Below are positions 5,414 through 12,652 of a stretch of 14,988 nt of DNA, piece after piece. How positions within the stretch are numbered: position 1 is the first letter of the stretch; the number at the start of each line of letters is the position of its first letter. Both the position numbers and the translations under genes were made by a program. Where the stretch lies: NCBI GenBank assembly GCA_038237235.1, contig JBBRYW010000076.1:1-14988 (forward strand), read 5' to 3'. The notes beneath the pieces are model-generated. The model worked only from the letters and a program-made list of their open reading frames with translations, made no database searches and was not told the DNA's origin. Origin of the DNA: JBBRYW01 sp038237235 (GTDB lineage Bacteria; Actinomycetota; Thermoleophilia; Gaiellales; Gaiellaceae).

Positions 5414-7624
5414 CTAGCTTCCGCCGGGCTGCGGGACGCTGTTGACGGTCAGCGTGTAGTTCGCCGGATCGACGGCGGCCTCGGTCGGATCGTCGAGCGT
5501 GACGATCGCCGAGACCAGGTCGGCCTTGTCGCCGACGATCGCGCGGAGATCCGCACCGGTCAGCGTCCCCCCGAAGCTCGCGTCGAGCTTGATCGAGCCG
5601 ATGAAGGCTGGGACGCTCTTGTCGGTGGTGTTCCAGCCGACGAGCCGGACGAGCCAGTTCGCCACCTTGCGCGGCGAGACGTTGAACCCGCTCAGCGAGG
5701 ATCCGTCGGAGAGCGACTTCCCGGCGACCGAGATGTCGTCGATCCACCAGCCGGGCGTGACGTCGGGGTTCGTACCAGCCGTCGCGGGATCGGTGATGTA
5801 CCGGAAATAGAGCGTGACCGTCTGCCCGGCGTAGGCCGCCAGGTTGCAGGTCTCGCTCTTCCAGCCGCCGGAGTCGCCGGTGAAGCCGGGCAGGTTGTCC
5901 TTGATCGTCTTCCACGGCTCGGCGCCGGAGCTCGCGAGGTCGGCCGCGTCGGGGTCCTGCGTCGACGTCGTGTCGGTGCACGCCAGGCTCTTCTTCGCAT
6001 TGTCCGGGCCGACGACCTGCACGAAGCCGAAGTCCCAACCCTGCTCGATGTTCCAGCGGGAGGCGAAGGTCAGGGCCTGACTGCCTGCCGGGACGGCGAC
6101 CTGCCGCGAGACTGACTCGTCGAGGCTGTCGCCGGTTCCGGAGTAGATCGCAGCGTTGCCTGAGTGACCGGGCGGATTCGAGTCGGTCCGCCAGTGCGCC
6201 GGGTACGTCGTGTCGCCCTTGAAGGAGACCGAGTTGACCTGGCTCGCGCTCAGGTACTTGCCCCCGGCGTCGCGAAGCCGGACGTAGTCAGACCCGTTCG
6301 GCGGCGCTCCTGCATGCGAGTAGGCCTCCGAGTTGTCCCAGTTGATCGTCGCGTTCAGCGACTTCGCCGTGTACTGCGCCGCGTCTCCGCCGTTCAGCGT
6401 TCGACCCTGATCGAGCGGCTGGTCGAGAGCGATCATCGCGGCCCAGTCGTGGAAGACGTCCTGAGCCTTCTCGGCGACGTTGGACTTGGTCAGCACGTTC
6501 TGCAGCCCCTCGAAGCCGACGCCCGGGTCCTTGTGCAGCGCCGACATGAGCGGCAGGCCGTAGCGGTCGTAGAGGAGGAGCATGAAGGTGTATGCCGCGC
6601 CGTAGTCCGAGATGATCTCGCTCGACTGGTCGTTCTGGTCGCCCCAGAGGGTCAGCGAATTCTCCGGGCCGCCGAGCCGAAGCGGGTCGTCCGGCTCGGA
6701 GAGGTTGTTCCAGCCGAGGAATCCCCACGTGTGGCCCTGCGCTCCAGCTGCGGGCGGAACGATCAACGGGTTCGAGTAGCCGGTGACGGTCTCCGAGAAC
6801 ATCGAGAGCCCCTCGTTCACCCACACGGTCTCGTTCGGATCCGAGTACGACTCGAGCAGGTGCTGGTACTCGTGCGCGAAGGCCGCTTCGAAGTTGAAGG
6901 GATCCCCAAATCCGTAGAACGTGCACATGCGCGTCAGCGTCCCGATCGGAGCCTGCTGGCTCTGCGGCTGGCCGTTCTCGGGGTTGGGCCCGAGCAGCCG
7001 CGACAGCGACTGCGGGTCGAGCGTGAGGAAGTTCCGGTCGAAGAGGTTGTTGATGCTGGTCGAGAAGAAACCCTGAATTCGGGACAGCCGGGCCTGGTTC
7101 TGGAAGCTGTAGAAGGCTTCGTCGCGGACGTTGTCGACGAGCACGACCAGGTCGTTCGCCGGACCTTGTGGCTTGAACCGGGAGTCCGAGGCAATGCCCT
7201 TGGCCGCCTTGGTCCCGTTTCGCGGCGGCAGGGTCGCGAAGGCGGCAGCCTCTTTGGGCAGAATGTTGCTCTCGTACTGGTCGACCAGGTACTGGACCTG
7301 CGCGTCCGTCACCTTGATGTTCGCATTGCGGCAGTCCGCGCTGCGCCCGCGCGTCCGTGTGCTTGCCGGAAACTCGAGGCCGTATGCCACGCCCCGCCCG
7401 CCAGGGTTCGAGATCCCGGTTGCAACCCAGACCTCGATATGCGGGCCTATCGCGCGCAGCACGAACGGCTTGGCGTAGAAGTTCCCGCCGATCGCGTCGC
7501 GACCCACCCAGTTCCGGGTCTCGCCGAGCTGCGGCTGAGTGTCCGCCGCGAAACTGCTCGCCGGAAGCGCCAGCGCCGCCCAGACGGAGGCGAGGAGCGC
7601 CCCGAGCAGAAGTGTCCTTCGCAT
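5414..7624 (-). CDS. Secreted HEYQH zinc metalloprotease with immune-inhibitor-A-like C-terminal module
   Basis: 736 aa from the ATG at 7624, which has an SD (AGGGGG, 7638-7633) 8 nt upstream; a TTG one codon earlier is less likely. Residues 1-27 form a Sec signal peptide with probable cleavage near PASSFA|ADT. The catalytic site is AHEYQHLLE, with zinc-binding His251 and His255 and catalytic Glu252. VNEGLSMFSE follows, where Glu271 is the likely third zinc ligand. This is a gluzincin layout resembling peptidase family M30 (hyicolysin). Around residues 515-635 a jelly-roll-like segment with FASRWNIEQGWDFGFVQV, LAAYAGQTVTLYFRY and GWWIDDISV resembles the C-terminal domain of immune inhibitor A (M6) peptidases. 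The last roughly 100 residues are unassigned. It should act outside the cell on proteins; the substrate is unknown. It converges on the two secreted propeller genes and is followed by hairpins. The exact peptidase family is an inference from motifs only. Confidence 0.83.
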   Translation of the reverse strand: MRRTLLLGALLASVWAALALPASSFAADTQPQLGETRNWVGRDAIGGNFYAKPFVLRAIGPHIEVWVATGISNPGGRGVAYGLEFPASTRTRGRSADCRNANIKVTDAQVQYLVDQYESNILPKEAAAFATLPPRNGTKAAKGIASDSRFKPQGPANDLVVLVDNVRDEAFYSFQNQARLSRIQGFFSTSINNLFDRNFLTLDPQSLSRLLGPNPENGQPQSQQAPIGTLTRMCTFYGFGDPFNFEAAFAHEYQHLLESYSDPNETVWVNEGLSMFSETVTGYSNPLIVPPAAGAQGHTWGFLGWNNLSEPDDPLRLGGPENSLTLWGDQNDQSSEIISDYGAAYTFMLLLYDRYGLPLMSALHKDPGVGFEGLQNVLTKSNVAEKAQDVFHDWAAMIALDQPLDQGRTLNGGDAAQYTAKSLNATINWDNSEAYSHAGAPPNGSDYVRLRDAGGKYLSASQVNSVSFKGDTTYPAHWRTDSNPPGHSGNAAIYSGTGDSLDESVSRQVAVPAGSQALTFASRWNIEQGWDFGFVQVVGPDNAKKSLACTDTTSTQDPDAADLASSGAEPWKTIKDNLPGFTGDSGGWKSETCNLAAYAGQTVTLYFRYITDPATAGTNPDVTPGWWIDDISVAGKSLSDGSSLSGFNVSPRKVANWLVRLVGWNTTDKSVPAFIGSIKLDASFGGTLTGADLRAIVGDKADLVSAIVTLDDPTEAAVDPANYTLTVNSVPQPGGS

Positions 7625-7707
7625 CAACCTGTCCCCCTAGATAGAAACGACGAAGAAGAGCCGACGACCCCAGGCGAAGCCCGCTGGAGACACGCACGGA
7701 GTGGGCA

Positions 7708-7713
7708 ACTATA
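7708..7713 (-). promoter_or_regulatory. Candidate -10 element for the metalloprotease gene
   Basis: On the minus strand TATAGT sits about 84 bp upstream of the metalloprotease ATG, in the 145-bp gap after infB. An ACAACA stretch 18 nt upstream matches only the ACA half of a -35 consensus. This is weak, but it is the most promoter-like sequence in the gap. Confidence 0.3.
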
Positions 7714-7743
7714 GCGGCTTTGTGAAGCTTCTGTTGTGAGAAT

Positions 7744-7781
7744 CCCGCCGGTTCGGGCCGAGTCTCCGGCTACGCGGCGGG
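7744..7781 (-). terminator. Possible infB 3'-end hairpin
   Basis: CCCGCCG at the very end of infB can pair with CGGCGGG just beyond it (7-bp stem, with a shorter internal CCGG/CCGG pairing). It would end the rimP-nusA-ylxR-infB transcript before the metalloprotease gene. The loop is long and no T-run follows on the minus strand, so support is modest. Confidence 0.3.
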
Positions 7782-9737
7782 TGTCTCCGGGCCGTGATCC
7801 GAGAGGTCCGTGCGCTCGACCTGACGCACCTCGTAGACCTCCAGCACGTCGCCTTCCTTCACGTCGTTGAAGCCCTCCAGGAGGATGCCGCACTCGAAGC
7901 CCTCCTGGGCTTCGCGCACGTCGTCTTTGAAGCGCTTGAGCTGAGAGATGCGCGTGTCGTAGACCACCGTTCCGTCGCGAATGACCCGCACTTTTGCGTT
8001 TCGGCGAACGACGCCGCTCGTGACCATGCAACCCGCGATCGTCCCCAGTCGCGAGACTCGGAAGAGCTGCCGGACCTGGGCTTCCCCGAGCGTCTCCTCC
8101 GTCTCGACGGGGGACAGCATGCCGACGAGCGCCTGCTCGATGTGCTGCGTCAGCTCGTAGATGACGCGGTACGTACGGATCTCGACGCCCTCTCGCTCGG
8201 CCAGCGCTCTTGCCTCAGCGTTCGGCCGGACGTTGAAGCCGACGACGAGCGCGTTCGAAGCGGACGCAAGCATGATGTCGCCCTCCGTGATACCGCCCAC
8301 GCCCTGGTGAATCACGCTCACGCGCACCTCGGGATGCTGAATCTTGGAGACCTCGGAAACGGCGGCCTCCACCGAGCCGGCGACGTCGCCTTTCAGGACG
8401 AGGTTCAGATCCTGTACAGCCCCCTGCTGCATCTGCGTGAAGAGGTTCTCGAGCGAGACACCACCGGACGTCCGCTGCGCGAACTGCTCGACGCGTAGCC
8501 GCTGCCCTCTGGCCTGCGCGCGTTGGCGGGCGGAGCGCTCGTTGTCGACGACGTGGCCGAGCTCGCCGGCGGTCGGCGGCTTGTCGAAGCCGAGAATCTC
8601 GACTGGCTCCCCCGGCCTTGCCTCCTGCAGCTTCTCGCCTCGGTAGTTGTAGAGCGCCCGCACCTTGCCCCACGCGTCGCCCGCGACGATGGCGTCGCCC
8701 ACCCGCAGCGTTCCGCGCTGGACGAGAAGCGTGGCGACGGTACCGCGCCCCATGTCGAGACGTGACTCGATGATCGGCCCCGAGGCGGGCGCGTTCGGGT
8801 TTGCGGTCAGCTCGAGCTCGGCGTCGGCGACGAGCAGGACGCGCTCGAGCAGGTCATCGATGTTCTCTTTCGTTCTGGCCGAGACCTCGGAGAACTGCGT
8901 TGTTCCCCCCCACTCCTCGGGCTGCAGCCCGTCGGCCGCGAGCTCGCTCCGCACGCGATCCGGATTGGCGTCCGGCAGATCGACCTTGTTCACCGCAACG
9001 ACGATCGGCACCTTGGCCGCGCGAGCGTGGGAGATCGACTCGCGCGTCTGGGGCATGACGCCGTCGTCGGCTGCGACTACGAGGACAGCGACGTCCGTCA
9101 CCTTCGCGCCGCGGGCGCGCATGGCGGTGAAGGCCTCGTGCCCCGGCGTGTCCAGGAACGTGATCGAGCGGCCGCGGTGGTCGACCTGGTAGGCGCCGAT
9201 GTGCTGGGTGATCCCACCGGCCTCCGTCTCGACGACGGCCGACTCGCGGATGGCGTCGAGCAGCGTCGTCTTGCCGTGGTCGACGTGGCCCATGATCGTC
9301 ACGACCGGCGGCCGCGCCACGAGGTCCTCCCCTCTGTCGTGGAAGTCTTCGAGCTCGGCCTCCTCGTCGGCCGCGTGCTTGATGATCAGCACCCGATCGG
9401 GCACGAGCTCGGTCGCGATCAACTCGACTTCCTCGTCGGTGAGCGACTGGGTGATCGTGACCATCTTCCCGAGGCCCATCATGACCTTGATGATGTCCAC
9501 GACTGTCTTCCCGAGGGCAGCGGAGAGATCCTTGACGCTTACGCCGGAGGGCACCGTCACGGGCCCAGTCGGCTGAACGTGCTCGTGGGGTGTCTTCGTG
9601 CGCGTCTCGGGCCGCTCTCGGGCCTGACGGGAATCGGGCCGTGCGCGGGCGGCGCCGGTGTCGATCACGACGCGACGCCGCCGTCCCGGGCCGCCGGGGC
9701 CGCGGGGACGCATGGGTCTGTTGGGACGGCCAGCCAT
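7770..9737 (-). CDS. infB: Translation initiation factor IF-2
   Basis: 655 aa from the ATG at 9737, whose A is shared with the ylxR stop (TGATG), so coupled to ylxR. IF-2 is the GTPase that brings fMet-tRNA to the 30S subunit and promotes subunit joining. GTPase motifs are all present: GHVDHGKT (residues 150-157), GGITQHIG (174-181), DTPGHE (196-201), NKVD (250-253) and SA (285-286). An IF2_N-type segment covers about 62-113. The EF-Tu-like domain II, the IF2 domain 3 (QMQQGAVQDLNLVLKGDVAGS) and the C-terminal fMet-tRNA-binding beta barrel follow. The N-terminal linker is short and Arg/Pro/Gly-rich; many actinobacterial IF-2 proteins exceed 900 aa, so this one lacks the long N-terminal extension. 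It is the last gene of the first half of the split operon; ylxP, its usual downstream neighbour, is about 5 kb away. Confidence 0.97.
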   Translation of the reverse strand: MAGRPNRPMRPRGPGGPGRRRRVVIDTGAARARPDSRQARERPETRTKTPHEHVQPTGPVTVPSGVSVKDLSAALGKTVVDIIKVMMGLGKMVTITQSLTDEEVELIATELVPDRVLIIKHAADEEAELEDFHDRGEDLVARPPVVTIMGHVDHGKTTLLDAIRESAVVETEAGGITQHIGAYQVDHRGRSITFLDTPGHEAFTAMRARGAKVTDVAVLVVAADDGVMPQTRESISHARAAKVPIVVAVNKVDLPDANPDRVRSELAADGLQPEEWGGTTQFSEVSARTKENIDDLLERVLLVADAELELTANPNAPASGPIIESRLDMGRGTVATLLVQRGTLRVGDAIVAGDAWGKVRALYNYRGEKLQEARPGEPVEILGFDKPPTAGELGHVVDNERSARQRAQARGQRLRVEQFAQRTSGGVSLENLFTQMQQGAVQDLNLVLKGDVAGSVEAAVSEVSKIQHPEVRVSVIHQGVGGITEGDIMLASASNALVVGFNVRPNAEARALAEREGVEIRTYRVIYELTQHIEQALVGMLSPVETEETLGEAQVRQLFRVSRLGTIAGCMVTSGVVRRNAKVRVIRDGTVVYDTRISQLKRFKDDVREAQEGFECGILLEGFNDVKEGDVLEVYEVRQVERTDLSDHGPETPAA

Positions 9738-9982
9738 CAGAGACCTTCAGTGTAGTTCGCGAGTGCCGGATCGACGCGAACGGTGCTCCGGAGCGTCCTG
9801 CTGAACGCCCGGCGATGGAGCGCCCGCTCGAAGCAGAGGCGGCGGCGGCACGTGTACACGCCCCGACCTGGCTCGCGACGGCCCGGCGCAAGCGCGCCGG
9901 CCCTGGCCACGAAGCGCACGAGCTCCGCCTGTGGCGCCTTGCGGCCGCAACCGGCGCAGGTTCGAATCGGAGCCCGTCTCAT
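9737..9982 (-). CDS. ylxR: YlxR family (DUF448) RNA-binding protein
   Basis: 81 aa, ATG at 9982 with SD AAGAGG (9995-9990) 7 nt upstream. The family signature is present: PIRTCAGCGRKAPQAELVRFV (residues 5-25), GRGVYTC (39-45) and a second Cys in RRRLCFERAL (46-55). YlxR proteins are small, basic, probably nucleic-acid-binding cytoplasmic proteins encoded between nusA and infB; they have been linked to transcription regulation and RNase P in other bacteria, but the exact role here is unknown. The stop overlaps the infB start by one base, and the gene is separated from nusA by 169 bp, unusually wide for this operon. The call rests on signature plus position and is secure. Confidence 0.93.
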   Translation of the reverse strand: MRRAPIRTCAGCGRKAPQAELVRFVARAGALAPGRREPGRGVYTCRRRLCFERALHRRAFSRTLRSTVRVDPALANYTEGL

Positions 9983-10151
9983 AGGGCAACCTCTTGAGGC
10001 TGATGCGGAGCGAGCGAATGGCGACCGTAGGCGTCACTCTGGCGATTCCAGATCTGTAGGGTGCTCCGGGCGACGAAGGCCTGCAGCTGCTGCGGGCAAG
10101 GAGCCGGATCGGCCGAGGCGCCACTCCGGCCACACCGGACGCGTAGCGTGC
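9983..10151. other. 169-bp gap between nusA and ylxR
   Basis: No gene is supported here; an overlapping minus-strand frame reaching into ylxR has no recognisable content. The only structure seen is a short TCTGG/CCAGA stem (5 bp, about 10048-10062) and the SD of ylxR. A promoter for ylxR-infB is possible, but I see no clear -10/-35 pair. Confidence 0.4.
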
Positions 10152-11576
10152 TCATGCAGATGCTTCCGCTCCAGCGTCGGAGACTGCCGCGACGCCCGCC
10201 TCAAGGCTCTCCCCCGAGCCGTTCGTCTCGACCTCCGCACCATCCTCGCCGTCGTTGTCGGCGGCCGCGCTCGCGGGAAGAACCGTCCCTTCCGCCGGCA
10301 TGCCCGTCTCGGCCTCCTTGGCGGCGAGCTCCCGGTGAGCCGGGATGCCGCAGAAGCGCGTGCTCGGCAGTGCCGCGTTGGGACAGCGCTTGCCGTTTGA
10401 CAGGATGGCCGCGCAGCGCCCGGTGAAGTCGCCGTCCTCGGATCCCGCATACGCCGCCTCGGCCTCCGCATGCGCGAACTCCGAGTCGGACTGGATGTCG
10501 ATCTTCCAGCCGGTCAGACGGTGCGCAAGGCGGGCGTTCAGGCCCTCCTTGCCGATCGCGAGCGCGAGCTGGTCGTCCGGCGTGATAACCGTCGCCTCAC
10601 GGATCTCGTCATCCAGGAGCACCTCGCGGACGCGCGCCGGCGAGAGAGCCTTGGCGATGAAGCGCGCCGGCTCGTTGTTCCAGGGAATGATGTCGATCTT
10701 CTCGCCGCGGAGCTCGGACACGACCATGCGCACGCGGGAACCGCGCGGTCCCACGCAGGCGCCGACCGGATCGACCCCGGACGCATGAGACTCGACGGCG
10801 ATCTTCGACCGGTAGCCCGGCTCGCGCGCGACGGCGCGGATCTCGACGAGCCCGTCAGCGATCTCCGGCACCTCGAGCTCGAACAGTGTGCGAATCAGCT
10901 CGGGGTCGCGACGTGAGAGTATGACCTGCGGCCCCTTGGTGCCCGACCGCACCTCGGTGATCACGGCCTTGATCCGGCTGCCCTGCTCGTAGCGCTCGCC
11001 GTCCACCTGCTCTGAGCGAGGTAGCAGCGACTCGACCTTGCCGAGGTCCACGAGCACGTTGTTGCGATCTCCCGCCTGCTGCACGATGCCGGTCACGACC
11101 TCGCCGACGCGGTCGACGTACTCCTCGTACATCATCTCGCGCTCGGCCTCCCGGATCCGCTGCAGGATCACCTGCTTTGCCGTCTGCGCGGCAATGCGGC
11201 CGAAGTCCTCTGGCGTCACGTCGCTGCGCTTCACCTGCTCCTCCGGGACGTCTGTCCAGTCGATGTCGAGCTCGTCGTCCAGAACCAGTGTGTGGGAGCG
11301 CTCGCCGTTCTCGACCTCGAGCCGCTCGAGCTCCACGAGCGCGCGCTCGCGCGCCTCGTCGATCAGCCGCCCCTCGATGTCTGTCGGCAGCTCGATCGAA
11401 AAGACCCGGAAGTCGCCCTCTTCCGTGTCGAGCTCGACCGCCGCGTGCCTGGCCGCGTCCGGCGTCTTCTTGTAGGCGGCAAGGAGGGCATCCTCGAGGG
11501 CTCGGATGAGCGTGTCGCCCTCGATGCCTTTCTCCCTCTCGATCGCTCGAACTGCCTCAATGATCTCTCGGCTCAT
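10152..11576 (-). CDS. nusA: Transcription termination/antitermination factor NusA with Cys/His C-terminal motif
   Basis: 474 aa from the ATG at 11576, with an SD (GAAGGG) inside the end of rimP. NusA binds RNA polymerase and nascent RNA and controls pausing, termination and antitermination. The order is: N-terminal polymerase-binding domain (about 1-130), S1 domain (about 155-222, with GIVQQAGDRNNVLVDLG), KH1 with GPRGSR (276-281) and KH2 with IGKEGLNARLAHRLTGWKIDI (341-361). Beyond KH2 the protein does not have the acidic repeats of the E. coli protein. It carries a short module GRCAAILSNGKRCPNAAL... with Cys388, Cys398, Cys409 and His414 (C-x9-C-x10-C-x4-H), then an acidic, Ala/Glu-rich, low-complexity tail (about 420-474). 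The Cys/His module looks like a small zinc-binding knuckle found in other protein contexts; its presence in NusA is unusual. Core identification is certain. Confidence 0.96.
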   Translation of the reverse strand: MSREIIEAVRAIEREKGIEGDTLIRALEDALLAAYKKTPDAARHAAVELDTEEGDFRVFSIELPTDIEGRLIDEARERALVELERLEVENGERSHTLVLDDELDIDWTDVPEEQVKRSDVTPEDFGRIAAQTAKQVILQRIREAEREMMYEEYVDRVGEVVTGIVQQAGDRNNVLVDLGKVESLLPRSEQVDGERYEQGSRIKAVITEVRSGTKGPQVILSRRDPELIRTLFELEVPEIADGLVEIRAVAREPGYRSKIAVESHASGVDPVGACVGPRGSRVRMVVSELRGEKIDIIPWNNEPARFIAKALSPARVREVLLDDEIREATVITPDDQLALAIGKEGLNARLAHRLTGWKIDIQSDSEFAHAEAEAAYAGSEDGDFTGRCAAILSNGKRCPNAALPSTRFCGIPAHRELAAKEAETGMPAEGTVLPASAAADNDGEDGAEVETNGSGESLEAGVAAVSDAGAEASA

Positions 11577-11580
11577 CTCA

Positions 11581-12024
11581 CTACCCTTCGTCTACGAGGT
11601 TGCCCCGCACGATCGCCTCGTACGGGATGTCCACAGCTCGATTGTCGCCGGTCGCGACCTTGATCGTGCGCTCGTCGGCCTCGACGAGCTCGCCGCGAAA
11701 GCGCCTTTGCCCCTCGACCGCGTCACCCGTGCGGAGCGAGACCGTGCGGCCGACGACGCTCGCGAAGTGGGCCGGCTTGCGCAGGGGACGATCGAGGCCC
11801 GGCGAGGAGACGTCGACGGAGAACTGATCCAGGTACCCGCGAAGCACGTTCGTGACGCGCTCGCAGAGCGCATGGTCGACACCGGCCGCGTGATCGACGT
11901 ACACGCAGAAGCGGGTCGGAGACAGGAGCTCGAGCGCGAGTACCTCGACGCCCGGAAGGGCGTTCTCGACGCGCTGCTCGACCTCTCGCTGCAGCGTTCG
12001 CTCCTTGTCGTGGACCTGTGCCAA
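11581..12024 (-). CDS. rimP: Ribosome maturation factor RimP
   Basis: 147 aa when started at the TTG at 12024, directly after the strongest SD in the window (AAGAGGAGG). The frame also contains an upstream ATG at 12063 (160 aa), but that codon lies inside a terminator-like hairpin and has no SD, so the TTG is preferred. RimP helps assemble the 30S subunit. Family blocks are clear: FCVYVDHAAGVDHALCERVT (first domain), DVSSPGLDRPLRKPAHF (the most conserved RimP stretch) and the C-terminal Sm-like barrel with a RFRGELVEADERTIKV pattern. The stop (TAG, 11583-11581) is only 4 bp before the nusA start; rimP-nusA is a conserved pair. It is the first gene of the operon and follows a probable promoter and leader hairpin. 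Confidence 0.93.
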   Translation of the reverse strand: MAQVHDKERTLQREVEQRVENALPGVEVLALELLSPTRFCVYVDHAAGVDHALCERVTNVLRGYLDQFSVDVSSPGLDRPLRKPAHFASVVGRTVSLRTGDAVEGQRRFRGELVEADERTIKVATGDNRAVDIPYEAIVRGNLVDEG

Positions 12025-12028
12025 ATCG

Positions 12029-12037
12029 CCTCCTCTT
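12029..12037 (-). promoter_or_regulatory. Ribosome binding site that decides the rimP start
   Basis: AAGAGGAGG on the minus strand ends 4 nt before TTG 12024 (7 nt from the AAGAGG core). It is a near-perfect anti-SD match and argues for the TTG start over the upstream ATG at 12063. Confidence 0.7.
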
Positions 12038-12042
12038 ACGAA

Positions 12043-12065
12043 AAATGGGCGCCGCGCGCCCATTT
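12043..12065 (-). terminator. Intrinsic terminator or attenuator in the rimP leader
   Basis: A perfect 10-bp inverted repeat (AAATGGGCGC, loop GCG, GCGCCCATTT on the minus strand) runs directly into a T5 tract and then the rimP SD. It has the classic shape of a rho-independent terminator on the minus strand. It may end transcription from dtd, or act as an attenuator if the promoter at 12098-12093 is used. Confidence 0.72.
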
Positions 12066-12081
12066 CCCAAAACGGTGAAAT

Positions 12082-12105
12082 GTGGTGCGCGAATCATAGC
12101 ACCAC
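12082..12105 (-). promoter_or_regulatory. Candidate rimP promoter -10 within a 7-bp dyad
   Basis: The minus strand carries TATGAT (12098-12093), a 5/6 match to the -10 consensus, about 70 bp upstream of the rimP TTG. It is flanked by a perfect inverted repeat, GTGGTGC (12082-12088) and GCACCAC (12099-12105), with 10 nt between the arms. The -35 region (CTGCCC about 16 nt upstream) is weak. The dyad could be an operator overlapping the promoter, or a short RNA stem. Confidence 0.45.
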
Positions 12106-12121
12106 GACCTTTTCGGGCAGC

Positions 12122-12556
12122 TCACGGCAGGACGATCGTGACCGGCCCGTCGCCCGCCAGCTCCACCGCCATACGTGCGCCGAAGACGCCGCGTTCGACA
12201 ACGAGGCCTTCGGCTTCAAGCGTCCCGCAGAACAGGTCGTAGAGCGGCTCAGCCTGCTCGGGGCGCGCGGCGCCGGCGAAGCTCGGCCGGTTCCCCTTCG
12301 ACGTATCGGCGATCAGCGTGAACTGGCTGACGACGAGGGCTGCGCCGCCAGCGTCGAGCAGGCTGCGATCGAACTTACCCGCCTCGTTCTCGAAGACCCG
12401 AAGGCGCGCGATCTTGCCGGCCAGGCCAGTCGCGCTCGCCTTATCGTCCGCCCGAGCTACTCCGAGCAGGATGCAAAGGCCCGGGCCGATCTGCGCTCGC
12501 GTCTCGCCGTCGATCGTGACGCTCGCGCGCGACACGCGCTGGCAGACGGCCCGCAC
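12122..12556 (-). CDS. dtd: D-aminoacyl-tRNA deacylase
   Basis: 144 aa from the GTG at 12556, giving VRAVCQRVSRASVTIDGE, which aligns with the MRAVVQRVxxAxV opening of the family; the longer frame back to 12613 would add 19 unmatched residues. Dtd hydrolyses D-amino acids (and Gly) from mischarged tRNAs in the cytoplasm. The family motif SQFTL (in VVSQFTLIADTSKGNRPSF) and the C-terminal Gly-cisPro motif (GDGPVTIVL) are present. The length is typical (about 145 aa). It lies 96 bp after the TPR gene and upstream of rimP on the same strand; a terminator-like hairpin separates it from rimP. The SD (GAGACGAAAG region) is weak. Confidence 0.94.
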   Translation of the reverse strand: MRAVCQRVSRASVTIDGETRAQIGPGLCILLGVARADDKASATGLAGKIARLRVFENEAGKFDRSLLDAGGAALVVSQFTLIADTSKGNRPSFAGAARPEQAEPLYDLFCGTLEAEGLVVERGVFGARMAVELAGDGPVTIVLP

Positions 12557-12652
12557 CTTTCGTCTCAGCTGGTGGACGAGAGCGCCGAATGCAGCCCAGG
12601 GGCGGCTCGGCACAGTGTTCGGGCGGTCATCCGGCCCTTTCTCGAGCTCCGA
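12557..12652. other. 96-bp gap between TPR gene and dtd
   Basis: No gene, terminator or clear promoter is seen here. The frame of dtd is open through part of it from a GTG at 12613, but that stretch does not resemble Dtd. Confidence 0.35.

Noticed and set aside
6164..7714. Plus-strand open frame of 516 codons opposite the metalloprotease
   Set aside because: Arg/Val-rich, without motifs, antisense to a well-supported secreted peptidase; a GC-driven shadow frame.
9940..9982. GGTTCGAATC followed by a pyrimidine-rich end, resembling the T-arm and 3' end of a tRNA on the plus strand
   Set aside because: The flanking bases do not pair as a T-stem, no acceptor, D or anticodon arms are found upstream, and the stretch encodes the conserved RAPIRTCAGCG start of YlxR on the minus strand.
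9747..10133. Minus-strand 128-codon frame across the nusA-ylxR gap
   Set aside because: Most of it overlaps ylxR in another frame, and it has low-complexity Arg/Ser content with no motifs.
12025..12063. Longer rimP starting at ATG 12063
   Set aside because: The codon lies in the arm of a terminator-like hairpin and lacks an SD, whereas TTG 12024 follows a near-perfect SD.
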